DNA of 64,000 nt, from positions 1 to 64,000 of the forward strand of contig JBGTQJ010000036.1 in the NCBI GenBank assembly GCA_041941305.1. Direction: 5' to 3'. Position 1 is the first letter of the stretch. Every line of letters begins with the position of its first letter. The DNA comes from JANSWP01 sp041941305 (GTDB lineage Bacteria > Bacteroidota > Bacteroidia > Chitinophagales > Saprospiraceae). Of this stretch, positions 25,868 through 35,153 are shown piece after piece. Under the pieces are notes generated by a model, which was not told the DNA's origin, did no database searches, and saw nothing but the letters and a program-made list of their open reading frames with translations. A program made the translations under genes and the position numbers.

Positions 25868-28519
25868 ATGGCTTCAAACCAACCAAATAAATCCACGGAA
25901 TTAAATAAAAAGAAATTCAAATTTAGAGAATTGAAGGTATATGCCTCAACTGAATGGTTGGCGGATAACAGGAAGAAATACAGGCAGGTTTTTGATAGAA
26001 TGAAAACGGCATACATTTATGCAGAACTTTCACTCTATAATAAGCTATTTGATATTGAAGATTGGAATGTAGAAGTTGAATTGAGGTGCTATTCACTAAA
26101 AAAAGGGAAAAAAGAACTGTGCATCTTACCCTTCAAAAGGAAGGTCAGCAAATACGATAATGTAGTCTATGTTCGGGAAGGTTGGGGCAATAAGGTGGAA
26201 GGGGCCTTTTGGAAAAAAGGTACTTATTATTGGGAAGCCTGGGTGGATGGTGAAAAAGTAGGTTCCAAATATTTTTATGTGGAGGAACCCGCCGGGGAGG
26301 TCAAACCAGATATTAACCCTTATGCCGATATCCATTCTATAAGATTGTACGAGGGACCTTATGACGATGTAATTGAAGAGAATAGAATTTACTGCAAAAA
26401 CTTTAGTAGCGAAGAGACAAGATACATTTATGCCGAGATTACCTTAAGAAATACCTATGAAGGAAGGATTTGGCAATGTGAATTATTCACCAAGTTTTAC
26501 AATGATTCCAGAGAGTTGAAAGGACAGGTGGTCAGGCTTCAGCGGATCGAAAAAAACATGGACTTTGTAAAGATTTCTGCAGGTTGGGGGTCAAATGTAA
26601 AGGGGTCCTGGCGGAAAGATCGGTATTCCTGTGAGGTCGTTTTTTTAGATAAATTGCTGGCGATAATTCCGTTTAATGTAGGTGAGGAATTTGAAGAAGG
26701 TCTAGCTCCTGTATTTTTTCCAGATAAGCGAATTCCGCTTTATTATGAAGGAGATGAAGATGTAAATAGCACCTTTGAGGATTTGATGGTGAAAATGGAT
26801 AATTTGATTGGTTTGAATGAAATAAAGCAGAAAATTCGAGATCATGCCAAGTATATCCAGTTTTTGCAATTACGGAAAGAAAAGGGATTTGAGGAGGAAG
26901 AAGATTTAAATATTCATTCTGTTTTTATTGGGAATCCAGGAACGGGAAAAACCACCGTCGCCCATATGATTGGGAAATTATATCGAAAAATGGGCTTACT
27001 TTCTCAAGGACATGTTCACGAAGTAGATCGGGTTGATTTGGTGGGAGAATACATTGGACAAACTGCACCCAAAGTAAAAGAAGCCATTGAAGCTGCCAGG
27101 GGAGGAGTCTTATTTATTGATGAGGCTTATTCTTTGGCCAGAGCTAAAGACGATTCAAAGGATTTTGGAAAAGAAGTGATCGAAATTTTAGTGAAAGAAC
27201 TGTCTAATGGCTATGGAGATTTGGCAATCATAGTAGCAGGTTATCCAAAAGAAATGAAGCAATTTTTGGATTCTAACCCTGGATTGAAATCTCGTTTCAA
27301 GCTGATTTTTGAATTTTCTGATTACCTGCCTCAGGAGCTATTCCAAATCGCCGACTATGCATGTCTTGAAAAAGAAGTTGTGTTGACTCCTCAAGCTAAG
27401 ACCAAAATAGAGGAATTGATAGTTGAAGCCTATAGAAATCGAGATCGGTCTTTTGGCAATGCTCGTTTTGTCCACGATATAATAGAAAAATCAAAAATTC
27501 ATTTGGGGCTGCGCGTTATGTCTCATGACAATCCAGAGGAACTTTCTAAAGATATTTTAGAAACCATTCAGGCAGGAGATGTGGAGAAAATTGATTTGAA
27601 ACCAAATAAAGAACTACCGCATATTCCGGTGGATGAAGAAATGTTGAATGAAGCTTTGGCAGAATTGAATCGTTTGATTGGCTTACAAAAAGTGAAAGGA
27701 CAGATAAAAGAATTAGTTCGGTTGGTTAGATTTTATAGAGAGACCAACAAAGATGTTTTGAATAGCTTTTTCCTTCACACTGTTTTTGTGGGAAATCCTG
27801 GAACTGGAAAGACAACTGTCGCCCGAATACTGACCAAAATTTACAAAGCACTTGGAGTCCTTGAAAGAGGACATATGGTGGAAACAGACAGGCAAGGCCT
27901 CGTTGCGGGCTATGTCGGGCAAACTGCCATTAAAACAGCTGAAAAAATTGAAGAAGCAATGGGTGGCGTCTTGTTTATTGACGAGGCATATGGTTTGACA
28001 ATGAAGCGAAGTGGACAAAATGGAGATTTTGGAGATGAAGCCATTCAGACATTATTGAAACGAATGGAAGACAATCGTGGACAATTTTTTGTCTTTGTAG
28101 CTGGTTATCCGGATAACATGGAATCTTTCCTTAAGGCGAATCCTGGATTGAGCTCACGATTTGATAAGATTCTAAAATTTGAGGATTATTCTCCAGCTGA
28201 TTTATTGCGCATTGCTCTGCTGATGTTTGAAGAAAAAGGATTCATCGCTTCACCTGAAGCAGAGACTCACCTGAGAGATTACCTTGATTTTATGCATCAA
28301 TATAGGGATAAGTATTTTGGAAATGCGAGATTCATCCGGCAAATAGTAATTGAAACCATCAAAAATCAAAATTTGCGTTTAGCTGCTATGACGGTTGAGG
28401 AAAGAGAAAACGTTTCGGCAAATGTTTTCACAAAAGAAGATGTAGCAGATTTCAAAAAGGATACAAATAGTCTTGTATTTAATAAAAAAGGAATTGGATT
28501 TCGTCAAAGTGATAGGTAA
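25868..28519 (+). CDS. Double AAA+ ATPase (CbbX/SpoVK-like) with duplicated N-terminal domain
   Basis: This 883-residue cytoplasmic protein has two tandem AAA+ modules of the CbxX/CfqX type. The first has Walker A 'GNPGTGKTT' (Lys361) and Walker B 'GGVLFIDEAYSLA'. The second has Walker A with Lys648 and 'GGVLFIDEAYGL'. Both have 'GNARFV/I' sensor-2-type Arg regions. The first ~275 residues are not AAA. They contain two related beta-rich repeats (about 15-140 and 150-275) that share an 'YIYAElsLyN..' strand and a 'vREGWGnkVeGaFWKKgtYyweaw' / 'iSAGWGSNVKGSWRKDRYSCEV' block. I recognise no family for this part. CbbX relatives remodel protein complexes. The substrate here is unknown. It lies 78 bp after aspartate kinase, but function does not seem linked. 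Confidence 0.85.
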   Translation: MASNQPNKSTELNKKKFKFRELKVYASTEWLADNRKKYRQVFDRMKTAYIYAELSLYNKLFDIEDWNVEVELRCYSLKKGKKELCILPFKRKVSKYDNVVYVREGWGNKVEGAFWKKGTYYWEAWVDGEKVGSKYFYVEEPAGEVKPDINPYADIHSIRLYEGPYDDVIEENRIYCKNFSSEETRYIYAEITLRNTYEGRIWQCELFTKFYNDSRELKGQVVRLQRIEKNMDFVKISAGWGSNVKGSWRKDRYSCEVVFLDKLLAIIPFNVGEEFEEGLAPVFFPDKRIPLYYEGDEDVNSTFEDLMVKMDNLIGLNEIKQKIRDHAKYIQFLQLRKEKGFEEEEDLNIHSVFIGNPGTGKTTVAHMIGKLYRKMGLLSQGHVHEVDRVDLVGEYIGQTAPKVKEAIEAARGGVLFIDEAYSLARAKDDSKDFGKEVIEILVKELSNGYGDLAIIVAGYPKEMKQFLDSNPGLKSRFKLIFEFSDYLPQELFQIADYACLEKEVVLTPQAKTKIEELIVEAYRNRDRSFGNARFVHDIIEKSKIHLGLRVMSHDNPEELSKDILETIQAGDVEKIDLKPNKELPHIPVDEEMLNEALAELNRLIGLQKVKGQIKELVRLVRFYRETNKDVLNSFFLHTVFVGNPGTGKTTVARILTKIYKALGVLERGHMVETDRQGLVAGYVGQTAIKTAEKIEEAMGGVLFIDEAYGLTMKRSGQNGDFGDEAIQTLLKRMEDNRGQFFVFVAGYPDNMESFLKANPGLSSRFDKILKFEDYSPADLLRIALLMFEEKGFIASPEAETHLRDYLDFMHQYRDKYFGNARFIRQIVIETIKNQNLRLAAMTVEERENVSANVFTKEDVADFKKDTNSLVFNKKGIGFRQSDR

Positions 28520-28591
28520 TTACAATAAAGACAATCGCCATTGTGTTTTGGAAACGTTAAAAATTTCCTAATGGTCAAAAACAATCATTTT

Positions 28592-29227
28592 ATGAAAAAC
28601 CCAATTCTCTATGTTTTCGCTTTCCTATTGTTCTTTTCTTGCAAAAAAGAAAACACCAATCTTATTAATACGAATGTTGCAGATTATTTACCTGTGAAGG
28701 TAGGCAATTCCTGGACCTATGATCATTTTCATATTTTACCTGACGGCACAGAAACGCCAGAAGGTTCCGAAACCATTACGGTAAGTGAAGTTTTCCAAAT
28801 TGGAGATACAACATTTGTGTCCGTAAGTTATGAATCTGGAAATACTTCCCTGAGCCAATATTTAATACCTGAAAATTTTTACATACTTGATGGAGACATT
28901 GTGATTCGAGATCTTGAGCAAAGTTTTTTAAATGCCAATCAAAATGATACGCTTTATCAATCCAACATCGAGGATATTGTTGATGTGCATGCTTATATAA
29001 ACCTTGAAGATGTTCCAGTAATTACTGTTCCGGCAGGAAGTTTCGACAATCAAGTGCTCCAAAAGGTATTAGAGGCTCAATCCTTGGAGTCGGACTACCC
29101 ACATGGAAATCCAAGGTTTGCCTACACTTATTTTGCTAAAGGAGTTGGCTGCGTCTGGTCTGAAATTTTCTATTATAATTCTCCAAAAACCTTGGTTTGG
29201 AAATTGCGCGAATTTGACCTGAACTAG
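28592..29227 (+). CDS. Hypothetical lipoprotein
   Basis: The ATG at 28592 (MKNPILYVFAFLLFFSCKKEN) gives a lipoprotein signal with Cys at residue 17 and a 211-residue product. Upstream starts in the same frame add only unlikely residues. The mature protein begins with 'DYLPVKVGNSWTYDHFHILPDG', a pattern frequent in Bacteroidota lipoproteins that measure 'PLKVGNxWxY', and ends 'GVGCVWSEIFYYNSPKTLVWKLREFDL'. It is predicted to be mainly beta. Function unknown. It lies 55 bp before the GHL10 glycosidase gene, in the same direction. Confidence 0.75.
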   Translation: MKNPILYVFAFLLFFSCKKENTNLINTNVADYLPVKVGNSWTYDHFHILPDGTETPEGSETITVSEVFQIGDTTFVSVSYESGNTSLSQYLIPENFYILDGDIVIRDLEQSFLNANQNDTLYQSNIEDIVDVHAYINLEDVPVITVPAGSFDNQVLQKVLEAQSLESDYPHGNPRFAYTYFAKGVGCVWSEIFYYNSPKTLVWKLREFDLN

Positions 29228-29281
29228 AACCTTTTCTTTGAATGTCATATATTAGGCGGTAATAATTGAAAATTACACATC

Positions 29282-30844
29282 ATGAAAAATTATTACCGTC
29301 TTCTTATTTTCACTATTGCCCTTCTTTTCTGTCAGCATGTAATATTCTCCCAAAACTCAAATCCCAAAAGAGAATTTAGAGGTGTTTGGGTAGCTACCGT
29401 TTCCAACATTGACTTTCCAAATAGGAAAGGTTTGAGTCAAAAAGCATATGAGGATAATTGGAAGGAGTTGGTTCAATTTTATAAAGATCATAAGTTTAAT
29501 GCATTGATTACCCAAATTCGACCAGTATCTGATGCATTTTATCCTTCCAAATTAGCCCCATGGTCTGCTTATCTTTCAGGTTATGAAGGAGAAGAACTGG
29601 AACCTGGCTTTGATCCCTTGGAATATAAAGTAAAAGAAGCTCATAAGAACGGAATGGAATTTCACGCCTGGCTCAACCCATATCGAGCGACAGCTACGAA
29701 TGATTTAACCAATATTTCCGATATACATCCTCTAAATCAACACCCAGAGTGGGGCATACAATATGGCAACAAATGGTATTTAAATCCAGCGCGACCAGAA
29801 GTCAGGAATTACATTACCGAAATTGTGGAAGAATTATTGGTGAATTACGACATTGATGCCATTCATTTTGATGATTATTTCTATCCATACAAGATTGCGG
29901 GTGAGTCCTTCCCCGACAGTCTTGATTATGAAAATTATGGTTTTGGGTTTTCGGCTATTGAAGATTGGAGAAGAAGCAATACTGATGCCTTAATCGAACA
30001 GGTTTCTTTGAAAATTAAATCAATCGCACCCCATGTCAAATTTGGAATTAGCCCCTTTGGCGTTTGGCGAAATAGTTTCCAGGATCCGGTAAATGGCTCT
30101 GAAACCCGGGCAGGGCAAACCTGTTATGATGATTTGTATGCGGATATATTAAAATGGTTGGAACGAGAATGGATTGATTATGTAGCGCCACAGGTCTATT
30201 GGAATATTGGTTATCCCCCAGCTGATTACGAAATTCTCACCAAATGGTGGAATGATCACACTTTTGACAGGCATTTGTACATTGGACAAGCTGCTTATAA
30301 GATTGGAAAAGACAAAGAAAAAGAATGGAATGACAGAAGGGAATCCCCAAAACAATTGCAGCTTTCCAGATCCTTGGAGAATATTAGCGGAAATATTTTT
30401 TACAGCTCGAAACCTGTGATGAGAAATCCTTTGGGCCTTGCTGATTCATTAAAAGATAATTATTATTCAACGCTTGCCGTTTTACCTGCCATGCCGTTTT
30501 TAGAGTTAGAAGAACCTACACCGCCAACTTTGGAAAAAGTCAGAATGAAAAAGGGAAAAATTCGTCTAAAATGGAATATTAGAAACCAAGAAGAGCAAAA
30601 AGCATATTGCATAGTTTATAGGTTTGAGGATTCAAAGCCAGGTGACTTTGATAAGCCAGAAAATATGATAAACCAAACAGAAATCTCAGATAAAGGGAAA
30701 TGGGAATATGTAGATGAATCTTTTGAAAAGGGAAAAACCTACACTTATGTGATATCCTCCTTGAATCAGGCTCATGAAGAAAGTGATTTAAGCAATTACC
30801 GAACAGTTGAAGTAAAGGAAAGGAGGATTAAAAGAATCAGATAA
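29282..30844 (+). CDS. GHL10/DUF187-type glycosyl hydrolase
   Basis: This is an exported 520-residue protein of the 'glycosyl hydrolase-like 10' group (YngK/DUF187). A signal peptide (MKNYYRLLIFTIALLFCQHVIFSQ) precedes 'FRGVWVATVSNIDFPNRKGLS', the hallmark start of the TIM barrel. Further motifs are 'WLNPYRAT', 'NPARPEVRNYITEIVEELL', 'IDAIHFDDYFYPY' and 'KFGISPFGVWRN'. The C-terminal ~120 residues (from 'PTPPTLEKVRMKKGKIRLKWN') form a fibronectin-III-like domain. The acidic residues in 'HFDDYFYP' and 'ISPFGV' mark the presumed active site. Members act on peptidoglycan-like or envelope glycans, but the exact substrate is not established here. Confidence 0.88.
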   Translation: MKNYYRLLIFTIALLFCQHVIFSQNSNPKREFRGVWVATVSNIDFPNRKGLSQKAYEDNWKELVQFYKDHKFNALITQIRPVSDAFYPSKLAPWSAYLSGYEGEELEPGFDPLEYKVKEAHKNGMEFHAWLNPYRATATNDLTNISDIHPLNQHPEWGIQYGNKWYLNPARPEVRNYITEIVEELLVNYDIDAIHFDDYFYPYKIAGESFPDSLDYENYGFGFSAIEDWRRSNTDALIEQVSLKIKSIAPHVKFGISPFGVWRNSFQDPVNGSETRAGQTCYDDLYADILKWLEREWIDYVAPQVYWNIGYPPADYEILTKWWNDHTFDRHLYIGQAAYKIGKDKEKEWNDRRESPKQLQLSRSLENISGNIFYSSKPVMRNPLGLADSLKDNYYSTLAVLPAMPFLELEEPTPPTLEKVRMKKGKIRLKWNIRNQEEQKAYCIVYRFEDSKPGDFDKPENMINQTEISDKGKWEYVDESFEKGKTYTYVISSLNQAHEESDLSNYRTVEVKERRIKRIR

Positions 30845-31048
30845 ATCTTGTTTAAGAGAAAGATAATTAAATTTTCATTTTATAAAAGACTCACAATCAA
30901 AAGTATAATAGATTGTCGTTTAGGATTTTCCTCAAATATTAAACTTTTTTCAATAGAATAGATAGATTGTTTAATATTTGGTTTTGAGCAAAAAAAATTT
31001 TGCATATTCGAAATTTCGATCTGATATTTAGCCGAAAATAAAGATAGA

Positions 31049-31606
31049 ATGACAAGGCAAGAAGTCAAGGCGGGAAAAGTTCTTTTAGCTGAACCCTTTA
31101 TGTTCGATTCTAATTTCAAAAGATCTGCAATTTTACTTTGTGAACATAACGAAGAAGGCAGTATAGGGTTTATTATGAATAAAGAACTGGATATGAAAGT
31201 TGACGAATTGATTGGAGACTTTCCAGAGTTTGATACAAATGTTTTTTTTGGTGGCCCCGTACAAACCGATACCATTCACTATGTCCATAATGTTGGAGAC
31301 CTATTGGAGGATAGTGTGAAAATATTAAATGGTGTGTTTTGGGGGGGCAATTTTGAAAAATTGAAATTCCTTATTGATTCTAAATTAATCTTACCTAAAA
31401 ATATCCGCTTTTTTGTAGGTTATTCAGGCTGGTCTGAAGGACAACTAATGGATGAAATGGATTTTGGCTCCTGGGTGTTGGCTAATATGCACTCGAATTA
31501 CCTCTTCAAATCCAAGCCCTCAATGCTATGGGAACAAATCATGGGCAACAAAGGCGATACCTTTTCTGTAATTTCTCAACTACCCGATGGCGCTAATTGG
31601 AATTAA
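31049..31606 (+). CDS. yqgE: YqgE/AlgH family protein
   Basis: This 185-residue cytoplasmic protein matches the YqgE/AlgH family (DUF179) over its full length. Family motifs are 'GKVLLAEPFMFDSNFKRSAILLCEHNEEGSIGFIMNKEL', 'VFFGGPVQTDTIHYVH' and 'FFVGYSGWSEGQL'. The family is widespread and of uncertain biochemical role. The start is the only ATG before the conserved beginning. The gene is followed by an unusual palindromic repeat island and then rtcB, so it is probably monocistronic. Confidence 0.92.
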   Translation: MTRQEVKAGKVLLAEPFMFDSNFKRSAILLCEHNEEGSIGFIMNKELDMKVDELIGDFPEFDTNVFFGGPVQTDTIHYVHNVGDLLEDSVKILNGVFWGGNFEKLKFLIDSKLILPKNIRFFVGYSGWSEGQLMDEMDFGSWVLANMHSNYLFKSKPSMLWEQIMGNKGDTFSVISQLPDGANWN

Positions 31607-31663
31607 TTTCCGATTTTAATGGTTGCTTGGCTGGAATGTTTAATGGAGCTTTACAAAAAATCA

Positions 31664-31835
31664 TTGGGGCTGTCTCATAAGACCTTCGGCGGCAAAACCC
31701 TCCAAAGAAATATTGTTCGCCGCCGCAAGAGGCGGCGTGACTTATGATCTGTAATTGGGGGAGTCTATCGGAGAGGACTCCGACCATGTAAAAATCCAAT
31801 TCCAAGATGCCGCCGAGTCCTCTTCGAGAGACTCC
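31664..31835. repeat. Palindromic GC-rich repeat island
   Basis: Between yqgE and rtcB lies a stretch with three nested stem-loops. CATAAG at about 31675-31680 pairs with CTTATG at 31741-31746. CGCCGCC (31718-31724) pairs with GGCGGCG (31731-31737) inside that arm. A 21-bp imperfect inverted repeat joins 31760-31780 to 31815-31835 with 2 mismatches and a 35-nt loop. 'TTGGGGCTGTCTCATAAG' at the left resembles the ends of some insertion sequences. G+C is clearly above the surroundings. A minus-strand reading frame through it looks like a repeat translated by chance. No transposase is present. Probably a degenerate or non-autonomous mobile repeat. Confidence 0.5.
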
Positions 31836-31898
31836 ACTTGTTACTGCAGATGCGACAAAATGAAATACACCCATTAATGGAATTTTAAACAAGCTCTA

Positions 31899-33299
31899 AT
31901 GGCGAATTATAAATTAAGAAGAAAAGACTTAAAAAAATTGGGCTATCCGAATGGAAGGGCTACTGCTATGGCTATCAATATGATGCTAAAGCATTACAAA
32001 CGCACTCCAAAGGAAGATGTATTGGAATTGCTTAAAAGGGTTTATGATAATCCTCAGGATTTTTTGGAAGATGAGGTATTAGGACGGATTGCAGAAGAAC
32101 TGATTGAAAAAGTGCCTCCTGCAGCAAAAAAGTACTCCTTAAATGAGGAAATGGTATATTACAAAACCTATGGTGCGAAAGGAATTGAAGAAGGAGCCCG
32201 GGAACAAATGGATGCGGCTATGAAGTTGCCAATTACCCTGGCTGGGGCATTAATGGCAGATGCGCACCATGGCTATGGTCTGCCAATAGGGGGTGTTTTA
32301 GCAACCGAGAATGCAGTGATTCCTTATGGCGTAGGTGTTGATATTGGATGTAGAATGTGCCTGTCAATTTATGACTTACCTCCGAAGTTCATTGGAAGGG
32401 AAAATTACAAATTAACTGGCTTTTTAAAAGAGCATACCAAATTTGGACTTAGGGCCTTTAAGAAGCCTTTGCCCGACCCCATTTTCGAAAGATCGGAATT
32501 TAAGGAAATACCTTTTGTATCCAACTTGAAAAACAAAGCTTATTCCCAGATAGGCTCCTCTGGGTCTGGTAATCATTTTGTAGAGTTTGGAATTGTGAAT
32601 ATCACCGATCCAGATAATGAATTTAACTTGCCAGTTGGCGAGTATGTTGGTCTATTGTCCCACTCGGGCTCTAGAGGATTGGGTGCAAATATTGCCAAGC
32701 ATTATACCCAATTGGCAAGGGAAAAATGTCATTTACCCAAAATAGCCAAACATTTAGCATGGCTGGATTTGAATTCTGAGGAGGGACAGGAATACTGGCT
32801 GGCGATGAATCTGGCGGGTGATTATGCTTCTGCTTGTCACGATCACATACATAGACGAATGCAAATGGCATTGGGAGAAGCACCCATTGCCAAAGTTGAA
32901 AATCACCACAATTTTGCATGGAAGGAAACATTGGAAGATGGAAGAGAGGTAATTGTCCACAGAAAAGGTGCTACACCAGCTGGAAAAGGGGTATTAGGAA
33001 TCATACCAGGTTCGATGACCGCTGAGGGCTTTATTGTTAGAGGTAAAGGCAATACGACATCTTTAAATTCTGCAAGTCATGGTGCAGGGCGAGTGATGTC
33101 CAGAACCAGGGCAAAAAATTCCATTACTACTCACCAATTGAAAAAAGTCTTGAGGGACCATGGAGTTGAATTGATTGGCGGTGGATTGGATGAAGCACCC
33201 ATGGCATATAAAGACATTCATCAGGTGATGGCAGCACAAGCCGATTTGGTGGAAGTAGTGGGTACTTTCTTGCCGAAAATTGTGAGGATGGATAAATGA
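31899..33299 (+). CDS. rtcB: RtcB-family RNA-splicing/repair ligase
   Basis: This is an RtcB RNA ligase (466 residues), which joins 2',3'-cyclic phosphate or 3'-phosphate ends to 5'-OH ends using GTP and Mn2+. The metal-binding and guanylylation motifs are complete: 'GVGVDIGCRMCLS' (Cys151), 'GSSGSGNHFVEFG', 'LSHSGSRGLGANIAKHY', 'VENHHNFAWKE', 'VHRKGATPAGKG', 'GIIPGSM' and 'SASHGAGRVMSRTRA' (His394, the predicted GMP-accepting His). An N-terminal segment of ~60 residues ('KDLKKLGYPNGRATAMAINMMLKHYKR') precedes the core, as in other Bacteroidota forms. The stop codon overlaps a CHAT-domain fragment. No rtcA or rtcR is next to it. A 16-nt motif relative ends at the start codon. Confidence 0.93.
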   Translation: MANYKLRRKDLKKLGYPNGRATAMAINMMLKHYKRTPKEDVLELLKRVYDNPQDFLEDEVLGRIAEELIEKVPPAAKKYSLNEEMVYYKTYGAKGIEEGAREQMDAAMKLPITLAGALMADAHHGYGLPIGGVLATENAVIPYGVGVDIGCRMCLSIYDLPPKFIGRENYKLTGFLKEHTKFGLRAFKKPLPDPIFERSEFKEIPFVSNLKNKAYSQIGSSGSGNHFVEFGIVNITDPDNEFNLPVGEYVGLLSHSGSRGLGANIAKHYTQLAREKCHLPKIAKHLAWLDLNSEEGQEYWLAMNLAGDYASACHDHIHRRMQMALGEAPIAKVENHHNFAWKETLEDGREVIVHRKGATPAGKGVLGIIPGSMTAEGFIVRGKGNTTSLNSASHGAGRVMSRTRAKNSITTHQLKKVLRDHGVELIGGGLDEAPMAYKDIHQVMAAQADLVEVVGTFLPKIVRMDK

Positions 33300-33583
33300 T
33301 CATTTTGGTGCTTTCTGCCTGCGAAATTGGTTTGGGAGACATTGAGGGAAACGAAGGCGTATATGGATTACAGCGTGCTTTTAGAATTGCTGGCGTCAAA
33401 TACCTGATTATGAGTCTGTGGCAGGTACCTGATCAAGAGACCTCCATCTTTATGATCACTTTTTATAAAAATTGGATAGTGCATAAAATGTCAATCCCGG
33501 ACGCATTTCGCAGCACTCAAGGGGAAATGAGGGAACGATTTATCAATCCATACCAGTGGGCGGGATTTGTGTTGATAGAATAA
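33296..33583 (+). pseudogene. Truncated CHAT-domain (caspase-like protease) fragment
   Basis: This 95-residue frame overlaps the last bases of rtcB by 4 bp (ATGA). It encodes only the C-terminal third of a CHAT domain: 'LVLSACEIGLGDIEGNEGVYGLQRAFRIAG', then 'KYLIMSLWQVPDQETSIFMITFYKNW', and the terminal 'PYQWAGFVLIE'. The catalytic Cys of SACE is present, but the His-containing half and the usual N-terminal TPR array are missing. CHAT proteins are normally several hundred residues and end with this sequence. It is best read as the tail of a gene destroyed by recombination at the rtcB end. A short expressed fragment is the alternative but lacks the His half of the catalytic dyad. Confidence 0.75.
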
Positions 33584-33650
33584 TGCACCTTAAAGATGTA
33601 ATAAATCAATTAACAGTCAAATATTAGAGAATACCACATTGACTTTGCTG

Positions 33651-34982
33651 TTATTTACCAACATAATTGGAGGGCGAAATCTTCTTCAATTCTATTTTAA
33701 CTTCATTTTTTATGTCAAGATTGTCGATAAATTGATGAATTTCATTTTGTCCAATGGATGCTTTTCCACGAGTCAAATCCAAAAGGGCTTCATAAGGTTT
33801 AGGGAAACCTTCTCTTCTTAGAATATTCTGAATCGCCTCTGCAACTACCATCCAATTGGCTTCCAAATCTTCTTGCAATTTTGCTTTATTCAACAACAGT
33901 TTCCCTAATCCTTTTTGAATTGATTTAAAGGCGATAATGGTGTGACCAAAAGGCACCCCAATATTTCTCAATACGGTACTGTCTGTCAAATCTCTTTGCA
34001 GACGGGAGATGGGGAGTTTTTCTGCCAAATGACCAAATAATGCATTGGCAATGCCCAAATTCCCCTCTGCATTCTCAAAATCAATGGGATTGACCTTGTG
34101 CGGCATAGCCGAAGAACCGATTTCTCCTTTTATGGTTTTTTGCCTGAAATATTCCATGGAAATATAAGTCCAAACATCCCGGCAAAAATCTATTAAAATG
34201 GTGTTGACTCTGCTTAAGTTGTGAAATACCGCCGCAAGATTGTCGTAGTGTTCAATTTGGGTGGTCGGGAAGGAGCGATTCAATCCCAAATATTGGTGTA
34301 AGAATTGGTGACTGAATTGATGCCAATCTATGTCAGGGAAAGTCACATAATGCGCATTTAATCCTCCAGTTGCACCTCCAAACTTGGCAGAGAAAGGAAT
34401 ACTGTTTAATTGGGATAATTGGACTTCCAGGCGTTCCACGAAGACCTCAATTTCTTTACCTAATCGGGTAGGGGAGGCAGGTTGACCGTGGGTTCTCGCC
34501 AACATGGGAATGTCACTCCATTCTTTCACCAGTTTTTTTAATTCCTCGATGAGCTCCTGAATTTGTGGTGAATAAACATCTTGAATTGCCTCTTTTAATG
34601 ATAATGGAGTAGCAGTATTGTTGATATCCTGTGAGGTCAATCCAAAATGGATAAATTCTTTGTATTTGCTCAACCCCAAATTGTCAAATGCATCCTTGAT
34701 GAAATATTCGACGGCTTTGACGTCGTGATTGGTTGTCTTTTCAATCTCTTTTATTTTGTCTCCATCAGCTACCGAAAAATATTTGGCAATAGCTTCCAAC
34801 TGAGCAATCTGGTTGGAATCAATTTCTTCCAATTGGGGCAATGGTATAGCACAAAGTGCCTTAAAATATTGAATTTCAACATGTACCCTGTATTTGATTA
34901 GAGCGTATTCAGAAAAGTACTTGGAGAGGTCCTTAGTCTTGGAAGAATAACGGCCATCAATTGGCGAAATAGAAGTTAGCAT
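33651..34982 (-). CDS. purB: Adenylosuccinate lyase
   Basis: This cytoplasmic enzyme (443 residues) splits adenylosuccinate to AMP and SAICAR to AICAR in purine synthesis. Family motifs are 'ISPIDGRYSSKTKDLSKYFSEYAL', 'TTNHDVKAVEYFIKDAF', 'HFGLTSQDINNTA', 'MLARTHGQPASPTRLGKEI' and the fumarase/aspartase signature 'GSSAMPHKVNPIDFENAEGN'. These place it in the E. coli-like PurB clade rather than the shorter Bacillus form. It is convergent with the CHAT fragment and divergent from the coiled-coil gene at 35154. Confidence 0.95.
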   Translation of the reverse strand: MLTSISPIDGRYSSKTKDLSKYFSEYALIKYRVHVEIQYFKALCAIPLPQLEEIDSNQIAQLEAIAKYFSVADGDKIKEIEKTTNHDVKAVEYFIKDAFDNLGLSKYKEFIHFGLTSQDINNTATPLSLKEAIQDVYSPQIQELIEELKKLVKEWSDIPMLARTHGQPASPTRLGKEIEVFVERLEVQLSQLNSIPFSAKFGGATGGLNAHYVTFPDIDWHQFSHQFLHQYLGLNRSFPTTQIEHYDNLAAVFHNLSRVNTILIDFCRDVWTYISMEYFRQKTIKGEIGSSAMPHKVNPIDFENAEGNLGIANALFGHLAEKLPISRLQRDLTDSTVLRNIGVPFGHTIIAFKSIQKGLGKLLLNKAKLQEDLEANWMVVAEAIQNILRREGFPKPYEALLDLTRGKASIGQNEIHQFIDNLDIKNEVKIELKKISPSNYVGK

Positions 34983-35153
34983 TGTTTTTGGTTATAATGG
35001 GAATAGGATTCAAAATGTTTATTGTGTTTAAAGAGTTGAAAATGAATTCATAAAACATTTGATAAAAACAAAATTGAAACTCTTGTAACCAGAAACCATT
35101 TTTATCCGACTCACCTTGCCTTCAAATTTCCGCAAATGTAACATGTCTGACCC

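Noticed and set aside
31593..31892. 99-codon minus-strand frame through the palindromic island
   Set aside because: It overlaps the yqgE stop and rtcB upstream region and follows the repeat's GC-rich arms. Its composition reflects the palindromes, not a protein.
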